42,681 nucleotides of DNA from Martinezella miluonensis (lineage in GTDB: Bacteria > Pseudomonadota > Alphaproteobacteria > Rhizobiales > Rhizobiaceae), in contig NZ_FMAH01000054.1 of NCBI RefSeq assembly GCF_900094545.1, forward strand, positions 1 to 42,681, in the 5' to 3' direction. Positions 8,449-16,404 of the stretch are shown in pieces. Made by a program: the position numbers and the translations under genes. The notes below the pieces were generated by a model. The model was not told the DNA's origin, made no database searches, and was given only the letters and a program-made list of their open reading frames with translations. How positions within the stretch are numbered: position 1 is the first letter of the stretch; every line of letters begins with the position of its first letter.

Positions 8449-9465
8449 ATGGTTCGACTTCTCCGGGCTGGATTTATCGCAATAGACGCTCTGATCGCGG
8501 CCGTTCGACGCTGGATTTTTCCGCCACCGCCACTGCAGCTGCGCGGCAAGAAGCTGCATGACCATGAGACGGATCCCGCCGTCCGCCTTGCCATCGACGC
8601 TGTCGAGAAGGTTTTTCTTCGGGATTTCAAATGGGCTTTCCGTAGGTTGTCAAGTTCGGACACCGGCATCGATGCGCGCGCCGAAATCCTTGATGACGGC
8701 CGGCCGACAGGCCGGTTTTTGCCGTTGCAAATCAGATCCGTATCGCCCACGAGCCGGAGGCATGGCGATCATACCCATCGCGGAGAGAAGAAAAACCTCG
8801 ATTACTGGACAAGGCATTCACTACCGGTCTGGGTGATCATCGTCGATTCTGAAAGCGGCCTGATGCTCTGGCAACAGGTTGAGGAGCGGTTGTGCGAGGT
8901 AACGGACGCGGAATGGTCGATCGTCATTCCGGCGACCAATGTGCTCGACGCCTCCGCCCGGCTCTGCTTCGAGGAGACCATAGCGACGGATCCCGAGTCC
9001 TTGATGCGCTCCGCCTTTGCGCTTGATCACGCACTGATGCAGGAAATACGGGATCAGACGACATTTTTTGTCTGGGACGAGTGGGGTGACACGACTGCGA
9101 TCTTCTGCAATCTCCGCATCTATATCGGCGAAGGCCGGGAGGAAGAGCCGGATGTGCGGATCGACTATCATCTTCGCGCGCATAGTCTTCATGACGTGAT
9201 GACTACCCTTTTCCCCTGGGCAACCTATTCCTATGCCGAGCCGATTTCGGAGTATTCCGGTGAAGTTGCAGTGCACATCTTGGAGGTAGAACTGCGACCT
9301 GGAGCCTACGCCTACCTAGAGGCTGAGAGTTTCCTGGAGGCAGGTTATCCCGAAGACGAGGAACCATCGGCTCCGGAACCTGATGGCTTCATCACGGAAG
9401 AAGAGGAGCGAGAATTCTGGCAAAGACGAAGAAGGTCCCGGCGCCCCGATAATCGGACGGATTAA
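8449..9465 (+). CDS. DUF4365-like protein, possibly nuclease-fold
   Basis: A 338-residue protein starting 12 bases after hyfI, so probably the last gene of the operon. Residues 60-100 resemble the DUF4365 core: SSSDTGIDARAEILDDG, then TGRFLPLQIRS. Family members have an acidic residue before a Q-x-K, an arrangement like that of PD-(D/E)xK nuclease folds. Here the lysine position reads arginine (QIRS, R96), so catalytic activity is doubtful. A tryptophan-containing region (LPVWVIIVDSESGLMLW) follows, as expected for DUF4365. The C-terminus is acidic (EEEERE) and then very basic (RRRRSRRP). The fold assignment rests on motif resemblance only. Confidence 0.6.
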   Translation: MVRLLRAGFIAIDALIAAVRRWIFPPPPLQLRGKKLHDHETDPAVRLAIDAVEKVFLRDFKWAFRRLSSSDTGIDARAEILDDGRPTGRFLPLQIRSVSPTSRRHGDHTHRGEKKNLDYWTRHSLPVWVIIVDSESGLMLWQQVEERLCEVTDAEWSIVIPATNVLDASARLCFEETIATDPESLMRSAFALDHALMQEIRDQTTFFVWDEWGDTTAIFCNLRIYIGEGREEEPDVRIDYHLRAHSLHDVMTTLFPWATYSYAEPISEYSGEVAVHILEVELRPGAYAYLEAESFLEAGYPEDEEPSAPEPDGFITEEEEREFWQRRRRSRRPDNRTD

Positions 9466-9550
9466 GCAGCAAAAATCCGGCAACTTCATATCAGCCGATG
9501 AAATTTGCTATCCGGCGTGCGGGGACTGGCACAAATGCCGAGAAAGCTCC

Positions 9551-9877
9551 CTAGCCCTCTTCCGGTGGACGACGTACCCGTGCGTGCCGAACGTCTATCT
9601 TTGGATTCAAGCGATCCTGCATCTCCTTACTCGCTCTGAAGAAAGGCACCCATTTTTCTTCTACGAAGACAGCCTTGCCTGTTGACGGATTGCGCCCCGA
9701 ACGTGGTGGCCGGTGGCGGACAGAAAATATGCCGAAGCCTCGCAGTTCGACCCTTCCGCCCTCCGCCAGTGTCCCGACAATCTCGTCGATAATCGTCTCA
9801 ACAATCCGCATCACGTCGCTGGGGTAGAGGCGCGGATTGCGAGACGCGATAATATGTACGAGTTCCGATTTGATCAT
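9551..9877 (-). CDS. ihfB: IHF-beta-like DNA-bending protein
   Basis: A 108-residue protein of the HU/IHF family. The start MIKSELVHIIASRNP, the segment GRVELRGFGIFSVRHRPPR and the arm NPSTGKAVFVEEKWVPFFRA match the IHF beta subunit closely, including the proline-bearing beta arm that intercalates into DNA. A 15-residue basic tail (VRHARVRRPPEEG) extends beyond the usual end at about residue 94. It lies tail to tail with the DUF4365-like gene and is single, with no alpha partner nearby. A chromosomal ihfB is expected elsewhere, so this is probably an extra, accessory copy. Confidence 0.88.
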   Translation of the reverse strand: MIKSELVHIIASRNPRLYPSDVMRIVETIIDEIVGTLAEGGRVELRGFGIFSVRHRPPRSGRNPSTGKAVFVEEKWVPFFRASKEMQDRLNPKIDVRHARVRRPPEEG

Positions 9878-10091
9878 TGTACCCTGTATTTCCGCTCCCT
9901 ACCGCAAGACGCGGACTTAGCCGGCCATAAACCGCTTCTCAAAAAGTCTTGTGGCCAACTAACTGCTGTGCAGCGATCGCTTTTCCGATACTGATCTTCC
10001 CGAGGTACGTCTTTACCTTGGGGAGTGGCAAGGAAAAATATCGCGATCTATCTTTTCGCTCATGAACGGCTCAGCGCACCAATCCAGATAT

Positions 10092-11480
10092 TTACTGCCA
10101 AGCATTAAGTTTACGCTGCCACGGTTCCTCAGGTGTAGCGACGGGCAAGCGAATTACGACCTCGAGGCCGCCGTATTTGGATCGTTCGAAGGCAATCGTT
10201 CCGTTGTTGAGGGAGACAATCTCGCACGCGATCGCCAGGCCAAGGCCTGTGCCTGTTTCATCGAAGCGTCTGCCGCGTTGACCGATCGAGCTGAGAGCGG
10301 ACGGTGGAATGCCCGGACCATCGTCGGATATCTGCAATTCGACGGCCGTCGCGTCATCCTTAGCCTGAATGCAGATAAGCGAGTTTGCCCATTGGGCGGC
10401 GTTCTCCAGTATCACGCCGACAAGCTCGATGAGATCGTTTGCGTCGATATCGACGTTTAGACCATCGATGACATCGACCGCCCAGTCGAGATGTTCGCCG
10501 GCGCGTGTTTTCTTCAGCACCGCGACCGCTCGGGGGACGACGCTGCTCAAGGATGCGCTGAGGGCATGCATCCGAGTGCGTTGACGCAGCCGGACGAGAC
10601 GCAACTGGTAATCGATCCGATCACGCATCTCGTTCGTCAGGTCAATGATCGAGGCTGCGCCGCGCGCGTCGCCGCCTTCTTCGAGCTGATAGGCAATGGT
10701 GCCAAGCACCGCGAGCGGAGTTTTTAGTCCGTGTGCAAGATCCGAAGCACGCGACCGTGCAAAATCCATTGATTTCTGCTGCAGGGCAAGGAGAGCGTTT
10801 ACTTCGCTGACGACAGGAACTACTTCCAGCGGATAGGCAGCCTCGATCGAGGAAGCAATGCCCTTGCGGATGGCTTCGATATCCTGACGCAACCTCCTGA
10901 ACGGCGATAGGCCGAACCGCACTTGCAGGATGGCGGCCAGTACCAAGACGACACCAAGGATTAGGAGCGCCACGGCCAGCTCCCGCCCAAAGCGGGCGAT
11001 CGCCTCGTCGAGAATCGACCGGTCTTGAGCGACGATGACCTGATAACGGCGCTCGCTTTTGGCTTTCGGAAAGCGAGCCGTCAAGGAAAAGGCGAGTAAC
11101 GATTGTCCGACAGGCCCCCGTGCGGTTGAGAGTTGCCCGCCCTCGCCGGGGAAGCCGACCCTTAGGACATCATCCCAAAGCGAGCGAGAGCGGATGGTCT
11201 GCTCGGTGCCCAAATCTGTGATCTGCCAGTAGAGACCACTAATCGGCGTATCGTAGCGTGGATCAGGCAAAGTGCCGGTAAGCACTGGCGCCGTACCACG
11301 CGCGTCCGGATCGATCAGGGCGATAAGGCGCGACATCGTCGCCGACAAATCTGCAGAAGCGCCGCGTTCGACGTTCTTTGTGAACAGATACCCGATAGTT
11401 ACGCCCGCCAAAACCAGCGCGACGGCGATCCAGACGCCTGCTCCCAGTATCAGACGAACCCGTAAAGACTGAATTCTCAA
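10092..11480 (-). CDS. Two-component sensor histidine kinase
   Basis: A 462-residue inner-membrane kinase. One helix at residues 10-33, a periplasmic domain of about 130 residues and a second helix at about 167-189 frame the sensor part. The phosphoacceptor motif is SDLAHGLKTPLAVL with H250. The N box (LIELVGVILENAAQWA) and G boxes (DDGPGIPP; ETGTGLGLAI) are intact, so it should be active. The architecture resembles PhoQ/EnvZ-type kinases of OmpR-class systems. Its start overlaps the response-regulator stop by four bases, and it is the last gene of a three-gene operon with a PepSY protein. The periplasmic ligand cannot be read from sequence. Confidence 0.9.
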   Translation of the reverse strand: MRIQSLRVRLILGAGVWIAVALVLAGVTIGYLFTKNVERGASADLSATMSRLIALIDPDARGTAPVLTGTLPDPRYDTPISGLYWQITDLGTEQTIRSRSLWDDVLRVGFPGEGGQLSTARGPVGQSLLAFSLTARFPKAKSERRYQVIVAQDRSILDEAIARFGRELAVALLILGVVLVLAAILQVRFGLSPFRRLRQDIEAIRKGIASSIEAAYPLEVVPVVSEVNALLALQQKSMDFARSRASDLAHGLKTPLAVLGTIAYQLEEGGDARGAASIIDLTNEMRDRIDYQLRLVRLRQRTRMHALSASLSSVVPRAVAVLKKTRAGEHLDWAVDVIDGLNVDIDANDLIELVGVILENAAQWANSLICIQAKDDATAVELQISDDGPGIPPSALSSIGQRGRRFDETGTGLGLAIACEIVSLNNGTIAFERSKYGGLEVVIRLPVATPEEPWQRKLNAWQ

Positions 11481-12142
11481 GGATTATTCCTATCGAGGAC
11501 GTACCCAAAGCCGCGACGTGTTGCGATAATATCGGCGCCCAGTCGCTTCCGCAGGCGGCCAATAAGCACCTCGACCGCGTTCGAGCCGCCTTCGAAGTCC
11601 TGCGCATAGAGATGTTCGGCTATCTCGAGCTGTGAGACGACGCGACCGCCCTGATGTGCCATGAAGGCGAGCAGCCGGTATTCCTGTGGTGTAAGTACGA
11701 TCGGAACGCCCGCCCGAGATACCTGTCTCATCCGCGTGTCGAGCATGAGCTCGCCGATTTCGATCTGCGATGACGCAAGACCACCGGCCCGGCGGATAAT
11801 CGCTCGGACACGCGCCAGTACTTCCTCCATACGAAAAGGCTTTGCCACGTAATCGTCAGCGCCGGATTCGATCCCCTCGACCCGCTCGTCCCACTGTCCG
11901 CGCGCTGTCAGAATCAATACGGGCGCGTTACGTCCAGCGCGGCGCCAACGCTTAAGGATCGTCAAGCCATCCAGGGTCGGAAGACCGAGGTCAAGGATCA
12001 CCGCATCGAATGTTTCAGTCTCGCCGCGGAACCAGGCGTCCTCTCCATCTGTGGCATATTCCGCGACGAAGCCGGCGGTCGACAACGCAATGCCAAGCGA
12101 CTCTGCGATGCGGCGATCATCTTCAGCAACGAGTATCCGCAT
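11477..12142 (-). CDS. OmpR/PhoP-family response regulator
   Basis: A 221-residue regulator with a receiver domain (acidic pocket D8, D9; phosphorylation site D51 in DAVILDLGLP; K101 in VAKPF) and a C-terminal winged helix (PQEYRLLAFMAHQGGRVVSQ; SNAVEVLIGRLRKRLGAD). It starts two bases after the PepSY gene and overlaps the kinase gene, so the three are cotranscribed. It is the partner of the kinase at 10092-11480. Likely targets include its own operon and the divergent small-protein genes to the right, by position only. Confidence 0.92.
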   Translation of the reverse strand: MRILVAEDDRRIAESLGIALSTAGFVAEYATDGEDAWFRGETETFDAVILDLGLPTLDGLTILKRWRRAGRNAPVLILTARGQWDERVEGIESGADDYVAKPFRMEEVLARVRAIIRRAGGLASSQIEIGELMLDTRMRQVSRAGVPIVLTPQEYRLLAFMAHQGGRVVSQLEIAEHLYAQDFEGGSNAVEVLIGRLRKRLGADIIATRRGFGYVLDRNNP

Positions 12143-12144
12143 AT

Positions 12145-12663
12145 TTATCTCACCTTGAGCAGTTTTCCCGTGCGGGCATTGAAAGAATAGCGGCGCACTT
12201 CATTGTCAGTTTCAAGTACTTTCAACTCGTACTGCAGAACACCTTTCACGGCATGCAGGCGCGCATCAATGATCTGCCCGTTGGTCAGTTGTCGGGCGAT
12301 TGTGACGATGCCGTCTAACGGAAGGGCTCGATCGCTTTGAACAGCTTCCAAAGCGCCATTCGGTCCGTTAAATCTATCGTCGGTCCCATTGTGCCCGGAT
12401 CCTTCGGGACCGGACGACTCGCCGCCGTCGGAATCATCGGAATCGGTGTCGCCATTGCTTGAGTCCGGATTCGATGCCCCAGCATCGGGATCTTGGCCAG
12501 AGGAACCTTCCGAACCACCGCCGCTGTCAGCAACTTCGATGTAGTGAACGCCTTTCGCCGCCCTGGCGGTTTCCTGTGCGTGCGCGACAGCCGGAAGATG
12601 CAGTGCAAGGGCAACCGCAGTGAAACACGTGAAGGCTCTTAGGGACCGAAAACGCACATACAT
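12145..12663 (-). CDS. Secreted PepSY-domain protein
   Basis: A 172-residue protein with a signal peptide (hydrophobic core AFTCFTAVALALHLPAVAHA, likely cut after AHA). A low-complexity acidic stretch rich in Gly, Ser, Asp and Asn follows (about residues 48-100), then a C-terminal PepSY module (LPLDGIVTIARQLTNGQIID, ending YSFNARTGKLLKV). PepSY proteins beside OmpR-type two-component systems are common in proteobacteria and are thought to modulate the sensor or a periplasmic protease. The acidic repeats suggest cation binding, which is inference. It is the first gene of the minus-strand operon, with a GGGAG ribosome site. Confidence 0.8.
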   Translation of the reverse strand: MYVRFRSLRAFTCFTAVALALHLPAVAHAQETARAAKGVHYIEVADSGGGSEGSSGQDPDAGASNPDSSNGDTDSDDSDGGESSGPEGSGHNGTDDRFNGPNGALEAVQSDRALPLDGIVTIARQLTNGQIIDARLHAVKGVLQYELKVLETDNEVRRYSFNARTGKLLKVR

Positions 12664-12743
12664 CTCCCTACGCCGTCAAAGCCGCTCGAGTGGTGAGCTT
12701 AGACGAACGAAGCTGACAATTCCCTGACAACGCCCTCACGGGA

Positions 12744-13300
12744 TTTTCAGGCACTATGGAGTATATCAGCCACCATCGAGGCAAAACAAGGCAACCGGAA
12801 GCAAGGTTCTAGCTCATCCGACCGAGCGGTCTTTTGACAATCGCGCGCGAGGGCAGGTCTCTTCGACATTCGATAGCAACTGAAGGAATACAATATGCAG
12901 ACGCTGTTTCGCTTTATGCCAGTCGTCATATATGCGTCCGCGCTGTTTGCCATCTTTCTGATGATGTTGGTCATTCGACCAACACATAGATGCGGGCCTT
13001 TTCACATTTTCAGACACCATCGAACAAACCAGTCGCCGTTAAGCCCAAACAAGGAAATCGGAAACAGGTCCTTGCTCCAAGTGACCCCGGCAGGCGTGTG
13101 GCATGCGAACGCTCAGGGTGCCAATTTGCGAATTGGCGCCGATCAAGGTCCGACGACGATCCGTCTCTTCGACGTTCGATAGTAACCGAAGGAACACAAT
13201 ATGCAGACGCCATTTCGCTTTGTGCCAGCCATCATTTACGTGGCCGCGCTATTTGCCATCGTTTTGTCGATGTTGATTGTTCGACCAACGCATGTAAGAG
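12744..13300 (+). repeat. Tandem repeat of about 300 bp with two coding copies and one decayed copy
   Basis: The region 12857-13000 recurs at 13163-13306 with about 75-80 percent identity by eye, including the bases before each start codon and the first 30 codons. A third, degenerate copy of the repeat tail lies at about 12744-12880: TTTTCAG followed by a CACYAT motif, then an AACAAGG-x4-CGGAA motif that recurs near 13047. The stop context TTCGA-x-TTCGATAG occurs at the end of the decayed copy and of copy 1. This indicates successive tandem duplication of a small gene with its leader. Confidence 0.7.
12895..13182 (+). CDS. Small single-helix membrane protein, repeat copy 1
   Basis: A 95-residue protein. 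The first 31 residues (MQTLFRFMPVVIYASALFAI followed by FLMMLVIRPTH) form one strong hydrophobic helix. The rest is polar and low in complexity. A clear ribosome site (GAAGGA) sits eight bases before the ATG. The protein is paralogous to the next gene over the membrane segment, while the tails differ. I do not recognise a family. It diverges from the PepSY-two-component operon and may share control with it. It could encode a regulatory small membrane protein that acts on the sensor kinase, but nothing in the sequence proves this. Confidence 0.5.
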   Translation: MQTLFRFMPVVIYASALFAIFLMMLVIRPTHRCGPFHIFRHHRTNQSPLSPNKEIGNRSLLQVTPAGVWHANAQGANLRIGADQGPTTIRLFDVR

Positions 13301-13434
13301 GGCCATTTAGCCCCCATTTGGCGTACATTGCCAAGATGCGAAATACTCCGGTTGCAGACTCGTGCACTGAGACCGAAATGCAAACGCGGGAAAGACACGG
13401 TTACTGCAGCAATTTATCCACGAGTGATCGATGA
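13201..13434 (+). CDS. Small single-helix membrane protein, repeat copy 2
   Basis: A 77-residue protein whose N-terminus (MQTPFRFVPAIIYVAALFAI followed by VLSMLIVRPTH) is the duplicate of the gene at 12895. The helix is conserved with hydrophobic-for-hydrophobic changes (L/P, M/V, V/A, F/V), and several codon differences are synonymous, which suggests selection on the peptide. The ribosome site (GAAGGAACACAAT before ATG) is also conserved. The C-terminal tail is unrelated to that of copy 1 and may be fortuitous. Function unknown. Confidence 0.5.
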   Translation: MQTPFRFVPAIIYVAALFAIVLSMLIVRPTHVRGPFSPHLAYIAKMRNTPVADSCTETEMQTRERHGYCSNLSTSDR

Positions 13435-13517
13435 TGTTTATCGTGACGAATACGGTATTCAGAAAACAGATCGGCGCGCGCCTGAGGTCGCCTTCGCAGA
13501 GCACGTGATTGCGTGCG

Positions 13518-13742
13518 ATGACACTGCTGTCTGCGGTGGCAATCATAGGAAGCTTGGTTTCGGTTGGCCAAGATAGAGCCGCGGTTCTAGTTTACCGAGG
13601 TGGAGCTTTTCCGGAGCTTTCGGCCCCCTTCCTCATCAGAATCGACCTTGAAAGTATTGCAGCGGTGGCTCGCTCGAACGCGGGCATGAAACCTGCAAGC
13701 GCGTTCGAAGGCACAAATATGGGTTTTCCAATATGTTCATAA
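13518..13742 (+). CDS. Small hypothetical exported protein
   Basis: A 74-residue frame from ATG 13518. It opens with a hydrophobic, signal-like stretch (MTLLSAVAIIGSLVSVG) followed by a short polar domain. Its stop overlaps the ATG of the next gene by 10 bases, an arrangement that suggests translational coupling. No family is recognised and the ribosome site is weak, so it may be a leader peptide or chance frame. Confidence 0.35.
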   Translation: MTLLSAVAIIGSLVSVGQDRAAVLVYRGGAFPELSAPFLIRIDLESIAAVARSNAGMKPASAFEGTNMGFPICS

Positions 13743-15187
13743 CTTCGATACTGAACAAAATTGCATCAGGCAGTTTGATACTCACGATTTCCGCTCAGGC
13801 GGCTAGTTCGATACCGATTGCCGCAGCGGCCTATATCACTCAAGTAAGCCTTGCATCTTCCGCTGTTGCCGCGCTTCCGACCAAACGAAATGCCCAAGGG
13901 CTACTGTTGGATTTGCGTGTGTCATTCGGGATGATCGCGGGGAGCTACAAGGAAACCTTCGGCATCCGACACCGAAGTGCTACCAACGTTCTCGAAGGTG
14001 TGACCCGTGCGGCACGTGCCAACCAGCGACTGGAGGATGCGCTTGCGACCCACAGCAGCAAGGCCATTGCCGATGCCACCGGCAGCCTATCAAGGGCTAT
14101 CGGTGAGTTGCAGACGCTATATGCCTTAACGCCAGCGCAAAACAGGCAGGCTGCACAAGGCATGCGCTATCTGAACGCTGCATGGAAAACCTATTCTTCC
14201 CGGTATGTACTCTCAACGTCAGGCAATCAAACCAAGACAGTAAGCAGGGCCGAAGTTCGAGCTCTACGTGAGAAGGTGACCGCTCTGCAAAAACGCGTTT
14301 CGTCGCTGGAAGGTCAGGTTTCCGCAAATGCGACGCTTCAGCGACAAATGGCACGACTGAGACAGGACCTCGCCTACTACGATAGCCGACCTGATGACGA
14401 CCGGACTTACCAACATATGCTGCTCACACTGACAATGGTGGCGGGCTCTTTCGATGCACTCGCTTACACCACACGAGTCTATTATCCAACATATTATGCG
14501 TATCTCGAACCGGTCATCCCGGAATTCTACATCTGGCGTTCCTATTGGGACGGCTTCTACGACGGATATTACGAAGGGCGTAGTTCGGTGTGGTATGACG
14601 AGCCGGTCGTTGTCGAAGGTCCGTTGGTCGAGATCAACCAGATTGAGGTCAATCAGGAGATTACCTATCAGACGATCTACAATATGGCAGATGAGATCCG
14701 TGTCGAATACGAATCTCTGCCGCAAGAAAATTTAACTGAGATCGATATACCGGCGATACCAGAAGACACAATTCTCATTCCACGGACCTTGGCGCGGACG
14801 ACAGATGACGATGTCATATCCAAAGTGGACGAGACAACCCCGGTCGCCGCCGAACCGAATGGCATTTCGTCTAAGCCCGATGAAGAATATGGACTATCGA
14901 ATGACAAAGGGCCAGATATGACTACACCGCGTGGCAGTGAAGATCATTTCGGTAGCGTGCAGCGACGAGATATGGGCATTGTAGAAGAAATCAACCACGA
15001 CAATAATCGGGATGATTCTTCGGACGATCCTGGAGATTTGCTTCAAAAGAACAACATCTTGCCCGCAGAAAGTGAGGGAAATTCACATAAAGTTCCACCG
15101 GCAAAACTGATACCACAACAGCAGATGGAGCCGCAGGAAGAGGGTAGTGATTCTATCAAATGCCAAGAGGATAACAGCAGTTGCTGA
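13733..15187 (+). CDS. Large exported coiled-coil protein of unknown function
   Basis: A 484-residue protein with an N-terminal hydrophobic export signal (about residues 8-47). A helical domain spans residues 55-150. A coiled coil follows at about 165-215 (EVRALREKVTALQKRVSSLE and onward). Then comes a strikingly tyrosine-rich region (YYPTYYAYLEPVIPEFYIW; YWDGFYDGYYEGRSSVWY; residues 245-290). A long acidic, low-complexity tail ends in Ser-Cys. This layout fits a cell-envelope or surface protein, but I recognise no family. GC content and codon use are lower than in the hyf genes, which suggests separate origin. It follows the small-protein array and may belong to the same expression unit. Confidence 0.6.
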   Translation: MFITSILNKIASGSLILTISAQAASSIPIAAAAYITQVSLASSAVAALPTKRNAQGLLLDLRVSFGMIAGSYKETFGIRHRSATNVLEGVTRAARANQRLEDALATHSSKAIADATGSLSRAIGELQTLYALTPAQNRQAAQGMRYLNAAWKTYSSRYVLSTSGNQTKTVSRAEVRALREKVTALQKRVSSLEGQVSANATLQRQMARLRQDLAYYDSRPDDDRTYQHMLLTLTMVAGSFDALAYTTRVYYPTYYAYLEPVIPEFYIWRSYWDGFYDGYYEGRSSVWYDEPVVVEGPLVEINQIEVNQEITYQTIYNMADEIRVEYESLPQENLTEIDIPAIPEDTILIPRTLARTTDDDVISKVDETTPVAAEPNGISSKPDEEYGLSNDKGPDMTTPRGSEDHFGSVQRRDMGIVEEINHDNNRDDSSDDPGDLLQKNNILPAESEGNSHKVPPAKLIPQQQMEPQEEGSDSIKCQEDNSSC

Positions 15188-15446
15188 TACGGCGATCTAT
15201 TGGTTTCGGGACCCCCATGAACGCGCCGGAAGTCTCAGACGCCTTAGACTGACCGGATCCGTTCTTTCTTTGCCCGTATGGAGTCGGTAACAGCCATTCA
15301 AAGTGACGAGCTGATCGTTAACCGTTCCAGTTCGCTTACGCGCTAATTCGGCCGTGAACTCGCGGTTTTTGCCTGCCACCGGAACTTGCAGAGCGTGCTC
15401 ATCATGTTCATGCGAACTGTGCAACGGCTGCGGGTGTATTAGAGAA

Positions 15447-16211
15447 ATAGTACATTCAAATTATCTCAGGACTGGTTGGCGGAGCTGAAGTCCGGCCAGG
15501 TCATTCGCGTGCACCACGAGAAACTGTCCGATGGTGGTTGGGTCTCGACGCATGAGGATATTACCGAACACCGGAATGCCTAGCGACAAATAGCGCATTT
15601 GGCACTGCACGACTCGTTGACTGAACTGCCGAACCGTGCCGCGCAAAATCGGAAACTCGACGGTTTGCTTAAACAGCACGGCGTGGAAGGATCACAGTTT
15701 GCGGTCCTATACCTCGATCTGGATCGGTTCAAAGAGGTCAACGATTTGTTCGGTCACAATATTGGGGACGTTGTTCTGCTCACGGCAGCCAAACGCCTTT
15801 GCGTGGCTGCGGATAGTGCTTTTGTTGCCCGCTTTGGAGGCGACGAATTTATGGTTTTGGCAGAAGTTGACGCTGCCTCCGCGGCGGTTCTCGCCGACCG
15901 CATCATCGCGACCTTGAGCGCGTGATCTCGACGCTTGGGCGCCTCAAGTCGCTTGGGGTGCGGATCGCGATTGATGATTTCGGGACCGGTTATTAATCGC
16001 TCTCCTATCTGCAATCCTTTCCATTCGACAAGATCAAGGTAGATCAATCGTTCGTTCACAATATCGGACAGTCCTCGTCAGCGGCGATCATACGGGCAGT
16101 TATCGGGCTCGGGCGTGGCCTGAATTTGCCTATTGTCGCTGAGGGTGTTGAAACGACAGATCAGCTTGCGTTTCTGACCCGTGAGAGTTGCGACCAGGTG
16201 CAGGGTGTGAA
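15447..16211 (+). pseudogene. Decayed PAS-GGDEF-EAL cyclic-di-GMP enzyme
   Basis: Fragments of one gene are readable in order. A PAS C-terminus (GGWVSTHEDITEHRNA) is cut by TAG at 15581. A GGDEF domain (HDSLTELPNR; DLDRFKEVND; RFGGDEFMVLAE, 15599-15925) follows and stops early. Part of an EAL domain then appears in another frame from 15922 (RIAIDDFGTGY, a TAA stop, SLSYLQSFPFDKIKVDQSFV, then VAEGVETTDQLAFL and DQVQG). The second half of GGDEF and the start of EAL, including the EAL motif itself, are deleted. An intact ancestor would have been a membrane-associated diguanylate cyclase/phosphodiesterase. The short GGDEF frame keeps its motif but is unlikely to fold as a full domain. Confidence 0.85.
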
Positions 16212-16404
16212 TCGGATCCGAACGTTGACCCCTTACGCGCGGAACCCAACATATTGATCTGCTTTCCCAATTCGCGCCAAAGTTGGGATTGGGAGCAGCG
16301 CGGGGATGCCACCACTCCTCTCTCAATTTTTACTGCATTTCCAAAAAGTTATCGCCGGCATCAATGGGGTGAATCTTTAGAGCCGATTCGCAGCTTGGTC
16401 GCTA
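16212..16404. other. Non-coding junction after the EAL remnant
   Basis: The EAL homology breaks abruptly at about 16211 and is followed by sequence containing CGAACGTTGACCCC, which resembles the end motifs of some IS21-type elements. No transposase is readable nearby. The break may therefore be the scar of a lost insertion sequence. Nothing else is recognised up to the end of the MgtC/DUF4010 gene. Confidence 0.3.

Noticed and set aside
15197..15424. 75-codon minus-strand frame
   Set aside because: No ribosome site or family motif was seen, and it adjoins a decayed gene, so it is likely chance.
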